Shown here in pieces: positions 1 through 6,895 of a DNA stretch of 44,860 nt. Source of the stretch: an uncultured Eubacteriales bacterium (GTDB lineage: Bacteria > Bacillota > Clostridia > Christensenellales > Aristaeellaceae); NCBI GenBank assembly GCA_900317565.1, contig ONHI01000003.1, forward strand, positions 1 through 44,860, in the 5' to 3' direction. Each line of letters opens with the position of its first letter. The stretch's first letter is position 1. The notes beneath the pieces are model-generated. The model had not been told where the DNA came from. It was given only the letters and a program-made list of their open reading frames with translations, and did not search any database. Position numbers and translations under genes: made by a program.

Positions 1-2
1 TG

Positions 3-33
3 CTGACCCTACAGTTACAGTATAGCAGACAAT
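3..33 (+). promoter_or_regulatory. possible MerR-type promoter
   Basis: A -35-like CTGACC (3-8) and a -10-like GACAAT (28-33) are separated by 19 bp, the long spacer typical of promoters activated by MerR-family regulators. The spacer contains an imperfect dyad (CTACAGT, then TAC, then AGTATAG, positions 9-25). It lies about 70 bp upstream of the flavoprotein gene at 102. No MerR gene is visible in the window, and the -10 is poor, so this is tentative. Confidence 0.3.
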
Positions 34-101
34 ATCGACCCGCGATTGCGCACCGTTTCATAACCCCTTCGGTGCCTTTCGCAGAAAGGCTGTGTATAGT
101 C

Positions 102-782
102 ATGAAGATACTGGTATTGAACGGAAGTCCCAAGAAGAAGAGCGACACCTTCCGGCTGACGGACGCCTTCATGAAGGGCATGAACCGGGACGGGCAGCAT
201 GAGGTGCAGATCGTCAACGTCATCGATAAAAAGGTGGCGCCTTGCAGGGGATGTTTCGGCTGCTGGCAGCGGGGAGACGGGCACTGCGTGATCCCGGACG
301 ACCAGAACGGCATACTGGACGCATACCGGGACGCCGACGTCATCATCTGGAGCTTTCCGCTGTACTGCTACGGCATGCCCTCCCACCTGAAAGCGGTGCT
401 CGACCGCACGATCCCGCTGGTCAAAATGAAGATGGTGCAGCAGCCCGACGGCACCGTGCGGCACGAGGCGCTGGTGGACTTCTCCCGCATCCATACGGTG
501 GTGATCTGCGGCTGCGGCTTTCCCCATTGGGAAGGCAATTTTGACGGGCTCAAGCAGATGTGCAAAACCTGCTTTGGCGATCCGGAGATGATCTGCGTGC
601 CCGAGACCCCCATGCTGAACGTGCCGGCCGCGGCCGTCGTGGCCGAGCCGCTGCTGGCGCGCTTTGAGGAAGCCGGCGCGGAATACGCGGCATCCCTGCG
701 CCTTTCCGTCGAAACGGTGGCGGCGCTGGAGACCCCCATGATCTCCGCGGAGGAATACATCCGCAACGTGAACGGGGCATGA
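102..782 (+). CDS. flavodoxin-fold FMN reductase / iron-sulfur flavoprotein-like
   Basis: A 226-residue protein of the NADPH-dependent FMN reductase / flavodoxin-like family. The start MKILVLNGSPKK is the usual first strand plus the FMN-phosphate loop (LNGSPKKKSDT). A cysteine cluster follows at about residues 48-65 (C-x2-C-x2-C ending in GHCVIPDD), as in iron-sulfur flavoproteins and related quinone or FMN reductases. It is probably a cytosolic flavin-dependent oxidoreductase; the substrate cannot be told from sequence. The start at 102 is chosen because homologues begin there. The in-frame GTG at 72 would add ten residues outside the domain. The Shine-Dalgarno is weak (GAAAGG at 84-89, 12 nt away). 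The next gene is a second flavodoxin-fold protein but has its own promoter. Confidence 0.85.
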   Translation: MKILVLNGSPKKKSDTFRLTDAFMKGMNRDGQHEVQIVNVIDKKVAPCRGCFGCWQRGDGHCVIPDDQNGILDAYRDADVIIWSFPLYCYGMPSHLKAVLDRTIPLVKMKMVQQPDGTVRHEALVDFSRIHTVVICGCGFPHWEGNFDGLKQMCKTCFGDPEMICVPETPMLNVPAAAVVAEPLLARFEEAGAEYAASLRLSVETVAALETPMISAEEYIRNVNGA

Positions 783-814
783 GGCGTGCGCCGCGGAGAA
801 TATGACCTTTTATA

Positions 815-843
815 TAGACAAAGGCGCGATCATGAGATATAAT
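815..843 (+). promoter_or_regulatory. sigma-A promoter of the flavodoxin gene at 873
   Basis: TAGACA (815-820), a 17-bp spacer and a consensus TATAAT (838-843). Transcription would start near 850, leaving a leader of about 23 nt that holds the AGGAGG Shine-Dalgarno (860-865). Confidence 0.75.
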
Positions 844-872
844 AGTATCGGACAGCGACAGGAGGGGTGCGC

Positions 873-1316
873 ATGAAAACCGCCATCGTATACTATTCCA
901 AGCACCACGGCAACACAAAAAAGCTGCTGGACGCCATCGCCGCAAAGCATCCCGTGACGCTCATCGACGTGACGGAGCAGCCTGACGCGGACCTGTCCGG
1001 TTATGACCGCATCGGGTTCGCCTCCGGCATCTACTACAGCGCGTTTGCCAGGCAGGTCATCGCCTTTGCGCAGGCGCGCCTGCCGGAAGGGAAGGACGTG
1101 TTCTTCATCTACACCCACGGCGCGCCCGGCGGCAACTTCCTGAAGGACATCCGGGAGGCCGCGAGTGCAAGGCGCTGCCGGGAGATCGGAGAATACCGAT
1201 GCCAGGGCTATGACACGTTCGGCCCGTTCAAGCTCCTCGGCGGCATCGCCAAGGGCCATCCGACCGAGGCGGAGATCCGCAATGCCGTGGCCTTTTATGA
1301 GGGATTGAAATCATGA
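873..1316 (+). CDS. flavodoxin domain protein
   Basis: A 147-residue single-domain flavodoxin. The N-terminus (TAIVYYSKHHGNTKKLLDAI) is the first beta strand and the FMN-phosphate-binding loop, S-x-H-G-N-T-x-K. FIYTHGAPGG near residue 88 is the third flavin-binding loop. The length fits a free flavodoxin / flavodoxin_5-type domain, so it is probably a one- or two-electron carrier or part of a small oxidoreductase pair with the flavoprotein upstream. ATG at 873 lies 7 nt after AGGAGG; the GTG at 867 overlaps that ribosome site and is rejected. A 12-bp perfect hairpin begins 2 nt after the stop. Confidence 0.85.
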   Translation: MKTAIVYYSKHHGNTKKLLDAIAAKHPVTLIDVTEQPDADLSGYDRIGFASGIYYSAFARQVIAFAQARLPEGKDVFFIYTHGAPGGNFLKDIREAASARRCREIGEYRCQGYDTFGPFKLLGGIAKGHPTEAEIRNAVAFYEGLKS

Positions 1317-1317
1317 T

Positions 1318-1347
1318 CGCAGGGACGCCATACACGGCGTCCCTGCG
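1318..1347. terminator. bidirectional hairpin terminator
   Basis: A perfect 12-bp inverted repeat, CGCAGGGACGCC (1318-1329) and its complement (1336-1347), with a 6-nt loop. It lies between the convergent flavodoxin gene and the glycine-rich gene at 1382. There is no strong T tract on either side, so efficiency is uncertain. Confidence 0.65.
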
Positions 1348-1381
1348 ACGGTTATAGTATTTATCTCAGACAGCCCCTGCA

Positions 1382-1639
1382 TTACCTCCGGCCCCGGCCG
1401 GCGCCGCCACCCATGGTGCGACCGCCGCCGCCAAAGCCGCCGCCGAATCCTCCGCCAAAGCCACCCATCGGGGGACGGTGGAAGCCGCCCATCGGAGGCC
1501 GACCGAAGCCGCCCATCCAGGGGTCGCGCCGGTCCATGGGAGGACGGCGATACCAATGGCCCATGGGCCAGAACATGCCGCCGTACCGCGGACGGCAAAG
1601 GGACCAGGCGAGCCATGCAATGATAATCCAAAACAGCAT
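1382..1639 (-). CDS. small glycine-rich membrane-anchored protein
   Basis: An 85-residue protein of unknown function. Residues 1-15 (MLFWIIIAWLAWSLC) form one hydrophobic membrane segment. The rest is low complexity: Trp/Met/Pro-rich spacers followed by repeated PPMGGF units and a run of GGGF repeats, ending in a basic GRGRR. This resembles short glycine-rich cell-surface or envelope proteins; no catalytic motif is present. The start at 1639 is supported by AAAGGAGG 7-10 nt upstream, and a good promoter lies at 1701-1729. An upstream in-frame extension to 1729 is rejected because it would precede the transcription start. The repeats make the reverse strand proline-rich, creating spurious frames. 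Confidence 0.7.
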   Translation of the reverse strand: MLFWIIIAWLAWSLCRPRYGGMFWPMGHWYRRPPMDRRDPWMGGFGRPPMGGFHRPPMGGFGGGFGGGFGGGGRTMGGGAGRGRR

Positions 1640-1700
1640 TACAACGTCCTCCTTTCGACGCTTTCGATCGTTTGTCAGCCGCTCTCCGGCTGATGGACAT

Positions 1701-1729
1701 ATCCTAGCACGGGTCGCGGCGCGGTGCAA
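1701..1729 (-). promoter_or_regulatory. promoter of the glycine-rich protein gene
   Basis: Read on the minus strand: TTGCAC (1729-1724), 17 bp, TAGGAT (1706-1701), with a TGC extended -10. The leader contains a small 6-bp hairpin at 1676-1692 before the ribosome site. Confidence 0.65.
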
Positions 1730-1782
1730 TGGAAAACCGCCGAAATGTCGCCCCGGGCGTACAATTTGTCATCGTGGGGCGC

Positions 1783-1812
1783 TTGCCACGACGGCCCCAT
1801 GTGTATTATAAT
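1783..1812 (+). promoter_or_regulatory. sigma-A promoter of the membrane protein gene at 1898
   Basis: TTGCCA (1783-1788), an 18-bp spacer and a perfect TATAAT (1807-1812). Expected start near 1819 gives a leader of about 79 nt to the ATG at 1898. It is divergent from the promoter at 1701-1729. Confidence 0.7.
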
Positions 1813-1897
1813 ATCGGTGACGACATGCGACAGGCCGGCTCGAGGTCGGTCGTCCTGACCCCTTTGAAGGCCCGGCAGATCCAAAGGATGCGGTGGA

Positions 1898-2494
1898 ATG
1901 AGAACAGCTTCTATAATCATCAACGCCATCATATTCGTGACCACGCTCATCATACTCATATTCTGTTTCCGCAAAGATGGGACCTGGCAGATCAGGCCGG
2001 GGCTGAAGGCGTTTCGCTTCTTCACGGTCCTCTCCAACGCCCTGTGCGCCACCGCGGCGCTGATGATGGCGGTCAGCCAGCTCGGGGGCGCTGTGCCAAG
2101 TTTCGTACTCTTGGTGAAATATCTGGGGACCGTGTCGGTCACGGTGACGCTATTGACGGTATTTCTGTTCCTGGGTCCCTCCGTGGGCGGATACAGGGAT
2201 CTTCTCAGTGGCGACAATCTCTACATGCACCTGATCGGGCCGCTGCTGGCGATACTGTCCTTCTGCCTGCTGGAGAAGCGGGAGCTGGCCTTCGGGACCG
2301 CCATGACGGGACTGCTGCCGGTGCTGCTGTATGGGATGCTGTACCTCTACAAGGTCGTGTTCGCGCCCGAGGACAGGCGCTGGGAGGATTTCTACGGCTT
2401 CAACAAGGGCGGCAGGTGGCCGATATCCTATGGGGCCATGATCGCCGGGACCGCGATCGTATGCGTTGTGTTCTGGCTCGTGTGCAGGATGTAA
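1898..2494 (+). CDS. six-helix integral membrane protein, Pr6Pr/FAR-17a-like
   Basis: A 198-residue protein that is almost entirely membrane-spanning. Hydrophobic segments lie at about residues 5-22, 42-60, 68-92, 108-124, 132-152 and 178-197, with short polar loops. The conserved-looking pieces FRFFTVLSNALCA (after helix 1) and DFYGFNKGGRWPIS (before the last helix) resemble the Pr6Pr family of bacterial six-helix proteins related to FAR-17a/AIG1 hydrolases. I infer that family from these motifs only. The molecular role is unknown. It has its own promoter; the ATG has only a modest ribosome site (GGTGGA or AAAGGA). A larger overlapping frame, 1729-2505, is a shadow. Confidence 0.75.
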   Translation: MRTASIIINAIIFVTTLIILIFCFRKDGTWQIRPGLKAFRFFTVLSNALCATAALMMAVSQLGGAVPSFVLLVKYLGTVSVTVTLLTVFLFLGPSVGGYRDLLSGDNLYMHLIGPLLAILSFCLLEKRELAFGTAMTGLLPVLLYGMLYLYKVVFAPEDRRWEDFYGFNKGGRWPISYGAMIAGTAIVCVVFWLVCRM

Positions 2495-2509
2495 AATTTG
2501 TATAGTCAC

Positions 2510-2538
2510 TGGACATTTTATCCTCACAGGCGTAGAAT
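2510..2538 (+). promoter_or_regulatory. promoter of the 61-residue orphan
   Basis: TGGACA (2510-2515), 17 bp, TAGAAT (2533-2538). It begins 15 nt after the stop of the membrane protein and precedes a hairpin in the leader of the small gene at 2595. Confidence 0.55.
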
Positions 2539-2543
2539 GGAAA

Positions 2544-2567
2544 AGCTGCCGTTCAACCGCGGCAGCT
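2544..2567 (+). other. leader hairpin, possible attenuator
   Basis: An 8-bp stem AGCTGCCG (2544-2551) pairs with CGGCAGCT (2560-2567), extended by one G-U pair. It lies about where transcription from 2510-2538 would start. It is followed by CTATTCT, not a real T run. It may be the terminator of the gene ending at 2494 or a leader structure. Confidence 0.35.
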
Positions 2568-2594
2568 CTATTCTGCGAATGTGAGGATAATGCA

Positions 2595-2780
2595 TTGTTT
2601 GGAATCAGAATCACCAGTAACGGCGTGGTGGGCTGGATCGTGGGAAGGGATTGCGAGGTCTTGCTCTTCAAGGACAAGCCCACCGCCACCGCGGCGCTGA
2701 AAAAGATGAAGGCCGACGAGCGCTACAGCTGGAACTGCGAGACCGCTGTCGCCGAGTTCCCGGGCTGGGGGAAGAAGTAG
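2595..2780 (+). CDS. hypothetical 61-residue protein
   Basis: A small soluble protein not recognised from any family. It begins with short beta-strand-like segments (FGIRITSNGVVGWIV, then DCEVLLF), followed by a helix (KPTATAALKKMKAD) and a C-terminal YSWNCETAVAEFPGWGKK. I choose the TTG at 2595 because GAGG (2583-2586) sits 8 nt upstream and the promoter at 2510-2538 would transcribe it. The longer frame from 2466 starts inside the preceding gene and upstream of that promoter. Supporting evidence that it is real: its own promoter, a ribosome site, and GC-rich codon use like its neighbours. Confidence 0.5.
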   Translation: MFGIRITSNGVVGWIVGRDCEVLLFKDKPTATAALKKMKADERYSWNCETAVAEFPGWGKK

Positions 2781-2812
2781 CCGCAACGCGCAGCCGGTTG
2801 ACGGCCCGCCGC

Positions 2813-2841
2813 GCATAAAACGCCCCGATTCGCGCAAACTA
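2813..2841 (+). promoter_or_regulatory. possible sigma-G promoter of spoVT
   Basis: GCATA (2813-2817) and CAAACTA (2835-2841), 17 bp apart, match the forespore sigma-G pattern GYATR-17/18-CATNNTA with one or two mismatches in the -10. spoVT is a known sigma-G gene in Bacillus subtilis, and no sigma-A promoter was seen here. The assignment is by inspection only. Confidence 0.35.
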
Positions 2842-2931
2842 CGCACACGACTTGAAGTATGTGCCGCTGAAAGCAGATCGATGAACAAGCCCGACTGCTT
2901 CAGCCAGTTTGAGCAATCGGAGGCGTTTTTT

Positions 2932-3486
2932 ATGCGAGCGACAGGCATTGTACGGCGGATCGATGAATTGGGGCGCGTAGTTATACCGAAGGAAATCCGC
3001 AGAACGCTTAGAATCAGGGAAGGCGACCCACTGGAGATATTCACGGACCACGACGGGGAGGTCGTGCTGAAGAAGTATTCTCCCATCGGCGAGATCGCGT
3101 CCATCGCGAAGGATTACACCGATTCCCTGTACCGCACGCTGGGCCACGTGGCGCTGATCAGCGACCGGGACGCCATCGTGTCCAGCTCCGGCGCGGCGAA
3201 GCGGGAGTACGTCGAAAAGGCGCTGAGCCCGGAGGCGGACCAGATATTGCAGGGCCGCCAGCTGACGCTTCTGAACCTGTCCGCCGGGGCGAAGATGATC
3301 CCCGTGACCGCGGACGACCGGCCCGAGGCCTATTCCGCCCAGATCATCGCGCCGATCCTGGCGGACGGGGAGATCATCGGCGGGCTGATGCTGCTCAGCC
3401 GGGAATCCGGGCTTCAAATGACGGACATCGACCACAAGGTGGCCGAGACCACCGCCAACATCATCGGCAGGCAGATGGAGCAATAG
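2932..3486 (+). CDS. spoVT: stage V sporulation protein T
   Basis: A 184-residue transcription factor of the AbrB family that modulates forespore (sigma-G) gene expression. Residues 1-50 are an almost canonical SpoVT-AbrB swapped-hairpin DNA-binding domain (ATGIVRRIDELGRVVIPKEI and onward to GDPLEIF). From about residue 56 to the end is the GAF-like C-terminal domain used for tetramerisation and possibly ligand sensing. The length matches the B. subtilis protein (about 178). The start at 2932 follows GGAGG with 8-nt spacing; the upstream in-frame ATG at 2881 lacks a ribosome site. Gene order spoVT-yabN-HU-rqcP resembles the B. subtilis spoVT-yabMNO region. Confidence 0.95.
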   Translation: MRATGIVRRIDELGRVVIPKEIRRTLRIREGDPLEIFTDHDGEVVLKKYSPIGEIASIAKDYTDSLYRTLGHVALISDRDAIVSSSGAAKREYVEKALSPEADQILQGRQLTLLNLSAGAKMIPVTADDRPEAYSAQIIAPILADGEIIGGLMLLSRESGLQMTDIDHKVAETTANIIGRQMEQ

Positions 3487-3491
3487 CGCGC

Positions 3492-3521
3492 TTGAAATGC
3501 GGCGGTAAGCTGTGCTATAAT
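3492..3521 (+). promoter_or_regulatory. sigma-A promoter of yabN
   Basis: TTGAAA (3492-3497), 18 bp, TATAAT (3516-3521) with a TGC extended -10. Start near 3528 rules out the GTG at 3529 as initiator and supports ATG 3559. Confidence 0.75.
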
Positions 3522-3558
3522 ACCTCCCGTGAATCCATACGCGGGAGGTGTGCCGCCC

Positions 3559-4953
3559 ATGGGCAGCATAGCGATCATCGGCACGGGCTGGACCAGGGGC
3601 CAGCTGACGCTGGAGGCGGCGGAGATACTTGAAGGCGGCGCGAAGGTGCTGCTGCACACGGAGCGCTGCGGCTGCGCGGACTGGCTGCGGGAGAAGGGCA
3701 TACCCTTCGAATCGCTGGACGCGCTCTATGAGGCCTGCGAGGACTTCGACGAGCACGCCCGCGCGGCGGCGGACGCGGTGCTCCGGGCAGCGGAGACCGT
3801 CGACGTGGCCTACGGCGTGTTCGACATACGGGACCGCAGCGTGCCGCTGATCGTCGAGGCGGCGGGGGAGCGCGCCCGCGTCATCCCGGGGCCGCCCGCG
3901 GAGGGGGCGCTGCTGGCCCATCTCAGGGGCGAGACCCGCGCGGTGGAGGCCTCCGACTGGGAGGATTTCCACCTCACGCCCCGGGAGAATTGCCTGATCC
4001 GGGAGCTGGACAGCCGGGAGCTGGCCGCGGAGGTCAAGCTGCGCTTGATGGAGGTCTATCCGGAGGAGAGTGTCATATGGCTGATGAACGGGGACGACGC
4101 ACCGGTGCCGATGCCGCTCTACGAGCTGGACCGGGCCGAGCGCTACGACCACCGCACCTGCGCGCTGATCCCGGCGGAGCGCTCGGTCACGGCGCTGGAG
4201 CGCTATGACTTCGAGCACCTGAACGAGATCATGCGCCGGCTGTGCGGCCCGGGCGGCTGTCCCTGGGACCGGGCGCAGACCCATGAGTCGCTGCGCACCT
4301 GCATGCTGGAGGAGGCCTATGAGGTGATCGACGCCATCGACGAGGGCGACACGGATCACCTGTACGACGAGCTGGGGGACGTGCTGCTCCAGGTGGCCAT
4401 CCATTCGGAGCTGGCGCGGCGGCACGGCGAATTCGACATCGGCGACGTCACCACCGCCATCTGCGAAAAGATGATCCACCGCCACACCCACATCTTCGGC
4501 GACGACCACGTGGCCGACGCGGAGGCGGTCTCGGAGCTGTGGAGCCGCAACAAGATGGCCGAGCGCGGCCAGAGCAGCCATGCCGAGGTGTTGCGCGGCG
4601 TGACCCGCGCGCTGCCTGCGCTGCTGCGGGCCGTAAAAGTGCTCAAGCGCAGCGCGGAGGTCGGCCTTTGCGATGCCGACGCCGCCGCGCTGGCCGAACG
4701 GTGCGCAAAGCTGACGGCCTCCCTCGCGGAGGGCGAGGACGCGGAGGCGCGCCTGGGTGACGCGCTGATGGGGCTTGCGGGCGTCGCGCGGCTGTTGAAG
4801 CTGGACCCGGAGATCGCGCTGAGCGGCGCGGTGAACCGCTTCATCGCCCGATTCGACGCCGCGGAGCGCGAAATCGCCGAAAATGGCGGCGATTTCGGGC
4901 ATCTGACGCCTCAAACATTGAGTTATTATTGGGATTTAGTAAAATTGTTATGA
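3559..4953 (+). CDS. yabN: YabN: tetrapyrrole-methylase-like domain fused to MazG NTP pyrophosphohydrolase
   Basis: A 464-residue fusion. Residues 1 to about 215 form a SAM-dependent tetrapyrrole (corrin/porphyrin) methylase fold; residues 216-464 are MazG, which hydrolyses non-canonical NTPs. MazG motifs are clear: GGCPWDRAQTHESL, the helix with EEAYEVIDAI, and DELGDVLLQV, giving the Mg-binding ExxE and ExxD residues. In the methylase half the usual GxGPG SAM loop reads GTGWTRGQLT, so methyl transfer may be impaired. ATG 3559 follows GGGAGG (3543-3548); the GTG at 3529 coincides with the expected transcription start. Total length fits B. subtilis YabN (about 489). It is probably housekeeping nucleotide sanitation; the methylase substrate is unknown in the family. 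Confidence 0.92.
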   Translation: MGSIAIIGTGWTRGQLTLEAAEILEGGAKVLLHTERCGCADWLREKGIPFESLDALYEACEDFDEHARAAADAVLRAAETVDVAYGVFDIRDRSVPLIVEAAGERARVIPGPPAEGALLAHLRGETRAVEASDWEDFHLTPRENCLIRELDSRELAAEVKLRLMEVYPEESVIWLMNGDDAPVPMPLYELDRAERYDHRTCALIPAERSVTALERYDFEHLNEIMRRLCGPGGCPWDRAQTHESLRTCMLEEAYEVIDAIDEGDTDHLYDELGDVLLQVAIHSELARRHGEFDIGDVTTAICEKMIHRHTHIFGDDHVADAEAVSELWSRNKMAERGQSSHAEVLRGVTRALPALLRAVKVLKRSAEVGLCDADAAALAERCAKLTASLAEGEDAEARLGDALMGLAGVARLLKLDPEIALSGAVNRFIARFDAAEREIAENGGDFGHLTPQTLSYYWDLVKLL

Positions 4954-5004
4954 GAGGCTCAGTTTGGCAGGAAAACGCGCAGGCAGGCGCGAATATGAAT
5001 AATA

Positions 5005-5039
5005 TTGTGCTCAATAATACGTTTTTTGTTGTGCTCAAT
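5005..5039 (+). repeat. 11-bp direct repeat upstream of HU gene
   Basis: TTGTGCTCAAT occurs exactly at 5005-5015 and 5029-5039, 24 bp apart start to start, in an AT-rich patch just upstream of the probable -10 of the HU gene. It could be a paired binding site for a regulator, possibly HU itself. Confidence 0.6.
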
Positions 5040-5050
5040 GTGCTTACAAT
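5022..5050 (+). promoter_or_regulatory. probable HU promoter, weak -35
   Basis: TACAAT (5045-5050) is a good -10. The hexamer 17 bp upstream is TTTTTT (5022-5027), a poor -35. The second copy of the direct repeat lies between them. Confidence 0.35.
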
Positions 5051-5068
5051 ATCTGGAGGTGTATTTTC

Positions 5069-5338
5069 ATGAACAAGGCAACTCTGATTGCCAAGATGGC
5101 AGAGAAATCCGAGCTGAGCAAGAAGCAGGCCGAGGCCGCGCTGAACGCTTTCACCGACACCATCACCGAGGCCCTCAAGGCCGGCGACAAGGTCCAGCTG
5201 ATGGGCTTTGGCACCTTTGAGGTGAAGGAGCGCGCCGCGCGCACCGGCCGCAAGCCCTCCACCGGCGAGACCATCGAGATTCCCGCCAAGAAGTCCCCGT
5301 CCTTCAAGGCCGGCAAGGGCTTCAAGGATCAGTTCTGA
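5069..5338 (+). CDS. hup: DNA-binding protein HU
   Basis: An 89-residue HU, the histone-like dimer that bends and compacts DNA. It has the family layout: helices at residues 3-14 ([13 protein letters not shown]) and 18-38 ([12 protein letters not shown]), the signature [18 protein letters not shown] (residues 46-63) leading into the beta arm, and the Pro-containing tip [15 protein letters not shown]. Length is typical (about 90). GGAGG (5055-5059) lies 9 nt before the ATG. The leader is AT-rich, with an 11-bp direct repeat. A strong terminator follows at 5359-5389, so HU is probably a single-gene unit, as expected for an abundant protein. Confidence 0.97.
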   Translation: MNKATLIAKMAEKSELSKKQAEAALNAFTDTITEALKAGDKVQLMGFGTFEVKERAARTGRKPSTGETIEIPAKKSPSFKAGKGFKDQF

Positions 5339-5358
5339 TTCTGTCCGGCAAATTCATT

Positions 5359-5396
5359 ACAGGGCGCTTCCTATCCGGGAGTGCCCTGTTGTTTGA
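5359..5396 (+). terminator. terminator of HU gene
   Basis: A 13-bp stem (5359-5371 with 5377-5389, including two G-U pairs), loop TATCC, followed by TGTTTG. Confidence 0.8.
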
Positions 5397-5421
5397 GTAG
5401 ATCATTGCGGAGGATAATGCT

Positions 5422-5721
5422 ATGAGCAGGAAGGCCATGGAGGCGAAGAAGCCCGTGGAGCGCACCGCGCCCACGTCCATTCGCCTGGACAAGTTCCTGA
5501 AGATATCGCGGATCATCAAGCGCCGCAGCGTCGCCAACGACGCCTGCTCCACGGGCCACGTCACCGTCAACGGCAAGGAGGGCAAGCCCGGCACCGACGT
5601 GAAGGTGGGCGATATCCTGGGCATACGCTTCGGCGACAAGTACAGCGAGTACGAGATACTCTCCATCGCCGAGCACGCGGCGAAGCAGGACGCGGCGGAC
5701 ATGTACCGCGCCAGGGCATGA
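5422..5721 (+). CDS. rqcP: S4-domain ribosome quality control protein RqcP
   Basis: A 99-residue basic S4-domain protein, the RqcP/YabO/Hsp15 type that binds obstructed 50S subunits with the nascent chain tRNA and RqcH, promoting poly-alanine tailing. The S4 core begins at IRLDKFLKISRIIKRRSVAND (residues 20-40) with the helix-loop TGHVTVNGK and KVGDILGIRFG. About 20 residues precede the domain. CGGAGG sits 8 nt before the ATG. The stop overlaps the ispDF start (ATGA at 5718-5721), so the two are translationally coupled. Placement downstream of spoVT-yabN is as in B. subtilis. Confidence 0.93.
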   Translation: MSRKAMEAKKPVERTAPTSIRLDKFLKISRIIKRRSVANDACSTGHVTVNGKEGKPGTDVKVGDILGIRFGDKYSEYEILSIAEHAAKQDAADMYRARA

Positions 5722-6875
5722 GCTGCTGGGCCGTGATCGTGGCCGCCGGGCGCGGCACCCGGGCGGGGCTCGGGCAGAACAAGGTGTTCCAGCCGCTGGA
5801 GGGCCGCACCGTGCTGGCCCACTGCCTGGACGCCTTTGAGCGCTGCGGCCGCTTCGACGGCGTCGCGCTGGTGCTCTCTCCGGAGGACGAGGGCCGCTTT
5901 GCTGAGCTCGCCCGCCGGGAGGGGCCCTTTCCGCTGGTGAAGCGCACGGCCAGAGGCGGCGCGACCCGGCGGGATTCCGTGTACAACGGCCTCATGGCGC
6001 TGCCGGAGGATGCCCAGATCGTGGCGATCCACGACGCCGCCCGCCCCTTTGTCACCGGCGCGGTGATCGACGCCACGCTGGAATCGGCGCGCGCGTTCGG
6101 CAGCGGCGTGATCTGCACGCCGGTGGTGGACACCATCAAGCAGCTGACCCCCGACGGGCGGGTGCTGTCCCCGGACCGCGCCGCGCTGCGTGCGGTCCAG
6201 ACGCCCCAGACCTTCGACTACAGGCGCATATTGGAGGCCCACCGCCGCGCGCAGGAGGAGGACCTGGCTGTGACGGACGACGCCATGCTGTTTGAACACT
6301 ATTATGGAAATGTGCGCCTGGTGACGGCGGAGGGCGCGGAGGAGAACAAAAAATTGACCACGAAGGCGGATTTTGAGGCGCTGCAAGGGACGCGGCTGCC
6401 CGATATCCGCGTGGGCCAGGGCTACGACGCCCACAGGCTCGCGGAGGGCAGAAGGCTGATACTCTGCGGCGTGGAGGTTCCCCACGACCGGGGCCTGGAC
6501 GGCCATTCCGACGCGGACGTGGCCGTGCATGCGCTGATGGACGCGCTGCTGGGCGCCGCGGGGCTCGGAGACATCGGAAAGCACTTTCCCGACAGCGACC
6601 CGGCCTACAAGGGTATCAGCTCCATGAAGCTGCTGGAGGCGGTGATGGAGAAGCTGCGGGGCCTGGGCTATCGCGTGGGCAACGCGGACGTGACCATCGT
6701 GGCCCAGCGCCCGAAGCTGGCACCCTACATCCCACAGATGCGGGACAGTATCGCCGCGGGGCTGGGCGTCGCACTGGAGCGGGTCAACGTCAAGGCCACC
6801 ACCACGGAGCGCATGGGCTTTGAGGGCGAGTGCGTGGGCATCTCCGCCCAGGCCGTGGCGCTGCTCATCAAATAA
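5718..6875 (+). CDS. ispDF: bifunctional MEP-pathway enzyme IspDF
   Basis: A 385-residue fusion of two steps of non-mevalonate isoprenoid synthesis. Residues 1 to about 224 are IspD (2-C-methylerythritol 4-phosphate cytidylyltransferase): the CTP loop VAAGRGTRAGLGQNKVF, VAIHDAARPF and VQTPQTFD. Residues 229-385 are IspF (MECDP synthase): zinc ligands D237 and H239 in GYDAHRL and H271 in AVHALMDALLGA, plus DIGKHFPDSD and the C-terminal KATTTERMGFEGECVGI. Both active sites look intact. Fusion skipping IspE is known in several bacteria. Translation is coupled to rqcP by a 4-bp overlap, and mtnN follows 20 nt downstream. Confidence 0.96.
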   Translation: MSCWAVIVAAGRGTRAGLGQNKVFQPLEGRTVLAHCLDAFERCGRFDGVALVLSPEDEGRFAELARREGPFPLVKRTARGGATRRDSVYNGLMALPEDAQIVAIHDAARPFVTGAVIDATLESARAFGSGVICTPVVDTIKQLTPDGRVLSPDRAALRAVQTPQTFDYRRILEAHRRAQEEDLAVTDDAMLFEHYYGNVRLVTAEGAEENKKLTTKADFEALQGTRLPDIRVGQGYDAHRLAEGRRLILCGVEVPHDRGLDGHSDADVAVHALMDALLGAAGLGDIGKHFPDSDPAYKGISSMKLLEAVMEKLRGLGYRVGNADVTIVAQRPKLAPYIPQMRDSIAAGLGVALERVNVKATTTERMGFEGECVGISAQAVALLIK

Positions 6876-6895
6876 ACATACGGGAGAATAAAAGC

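Noticed and set aside
1729-2505. Plus-strand frame overlapping the six-helix membrane protein
   Set aside because: It starts before the promoter at 1783-1812 and encodes no recognisable domain; the overlapping hydrophobic frame is the real gene.
2839-4914. Open frame of 691 codons on the minus strand opposite spoVT and yabN
   Set aside because: It is antisense to two well-identified genes, has a low-complexity His/Arg/Gln-rich product and no ribosome site; long antisense frames are normal in GC-rich DNA.
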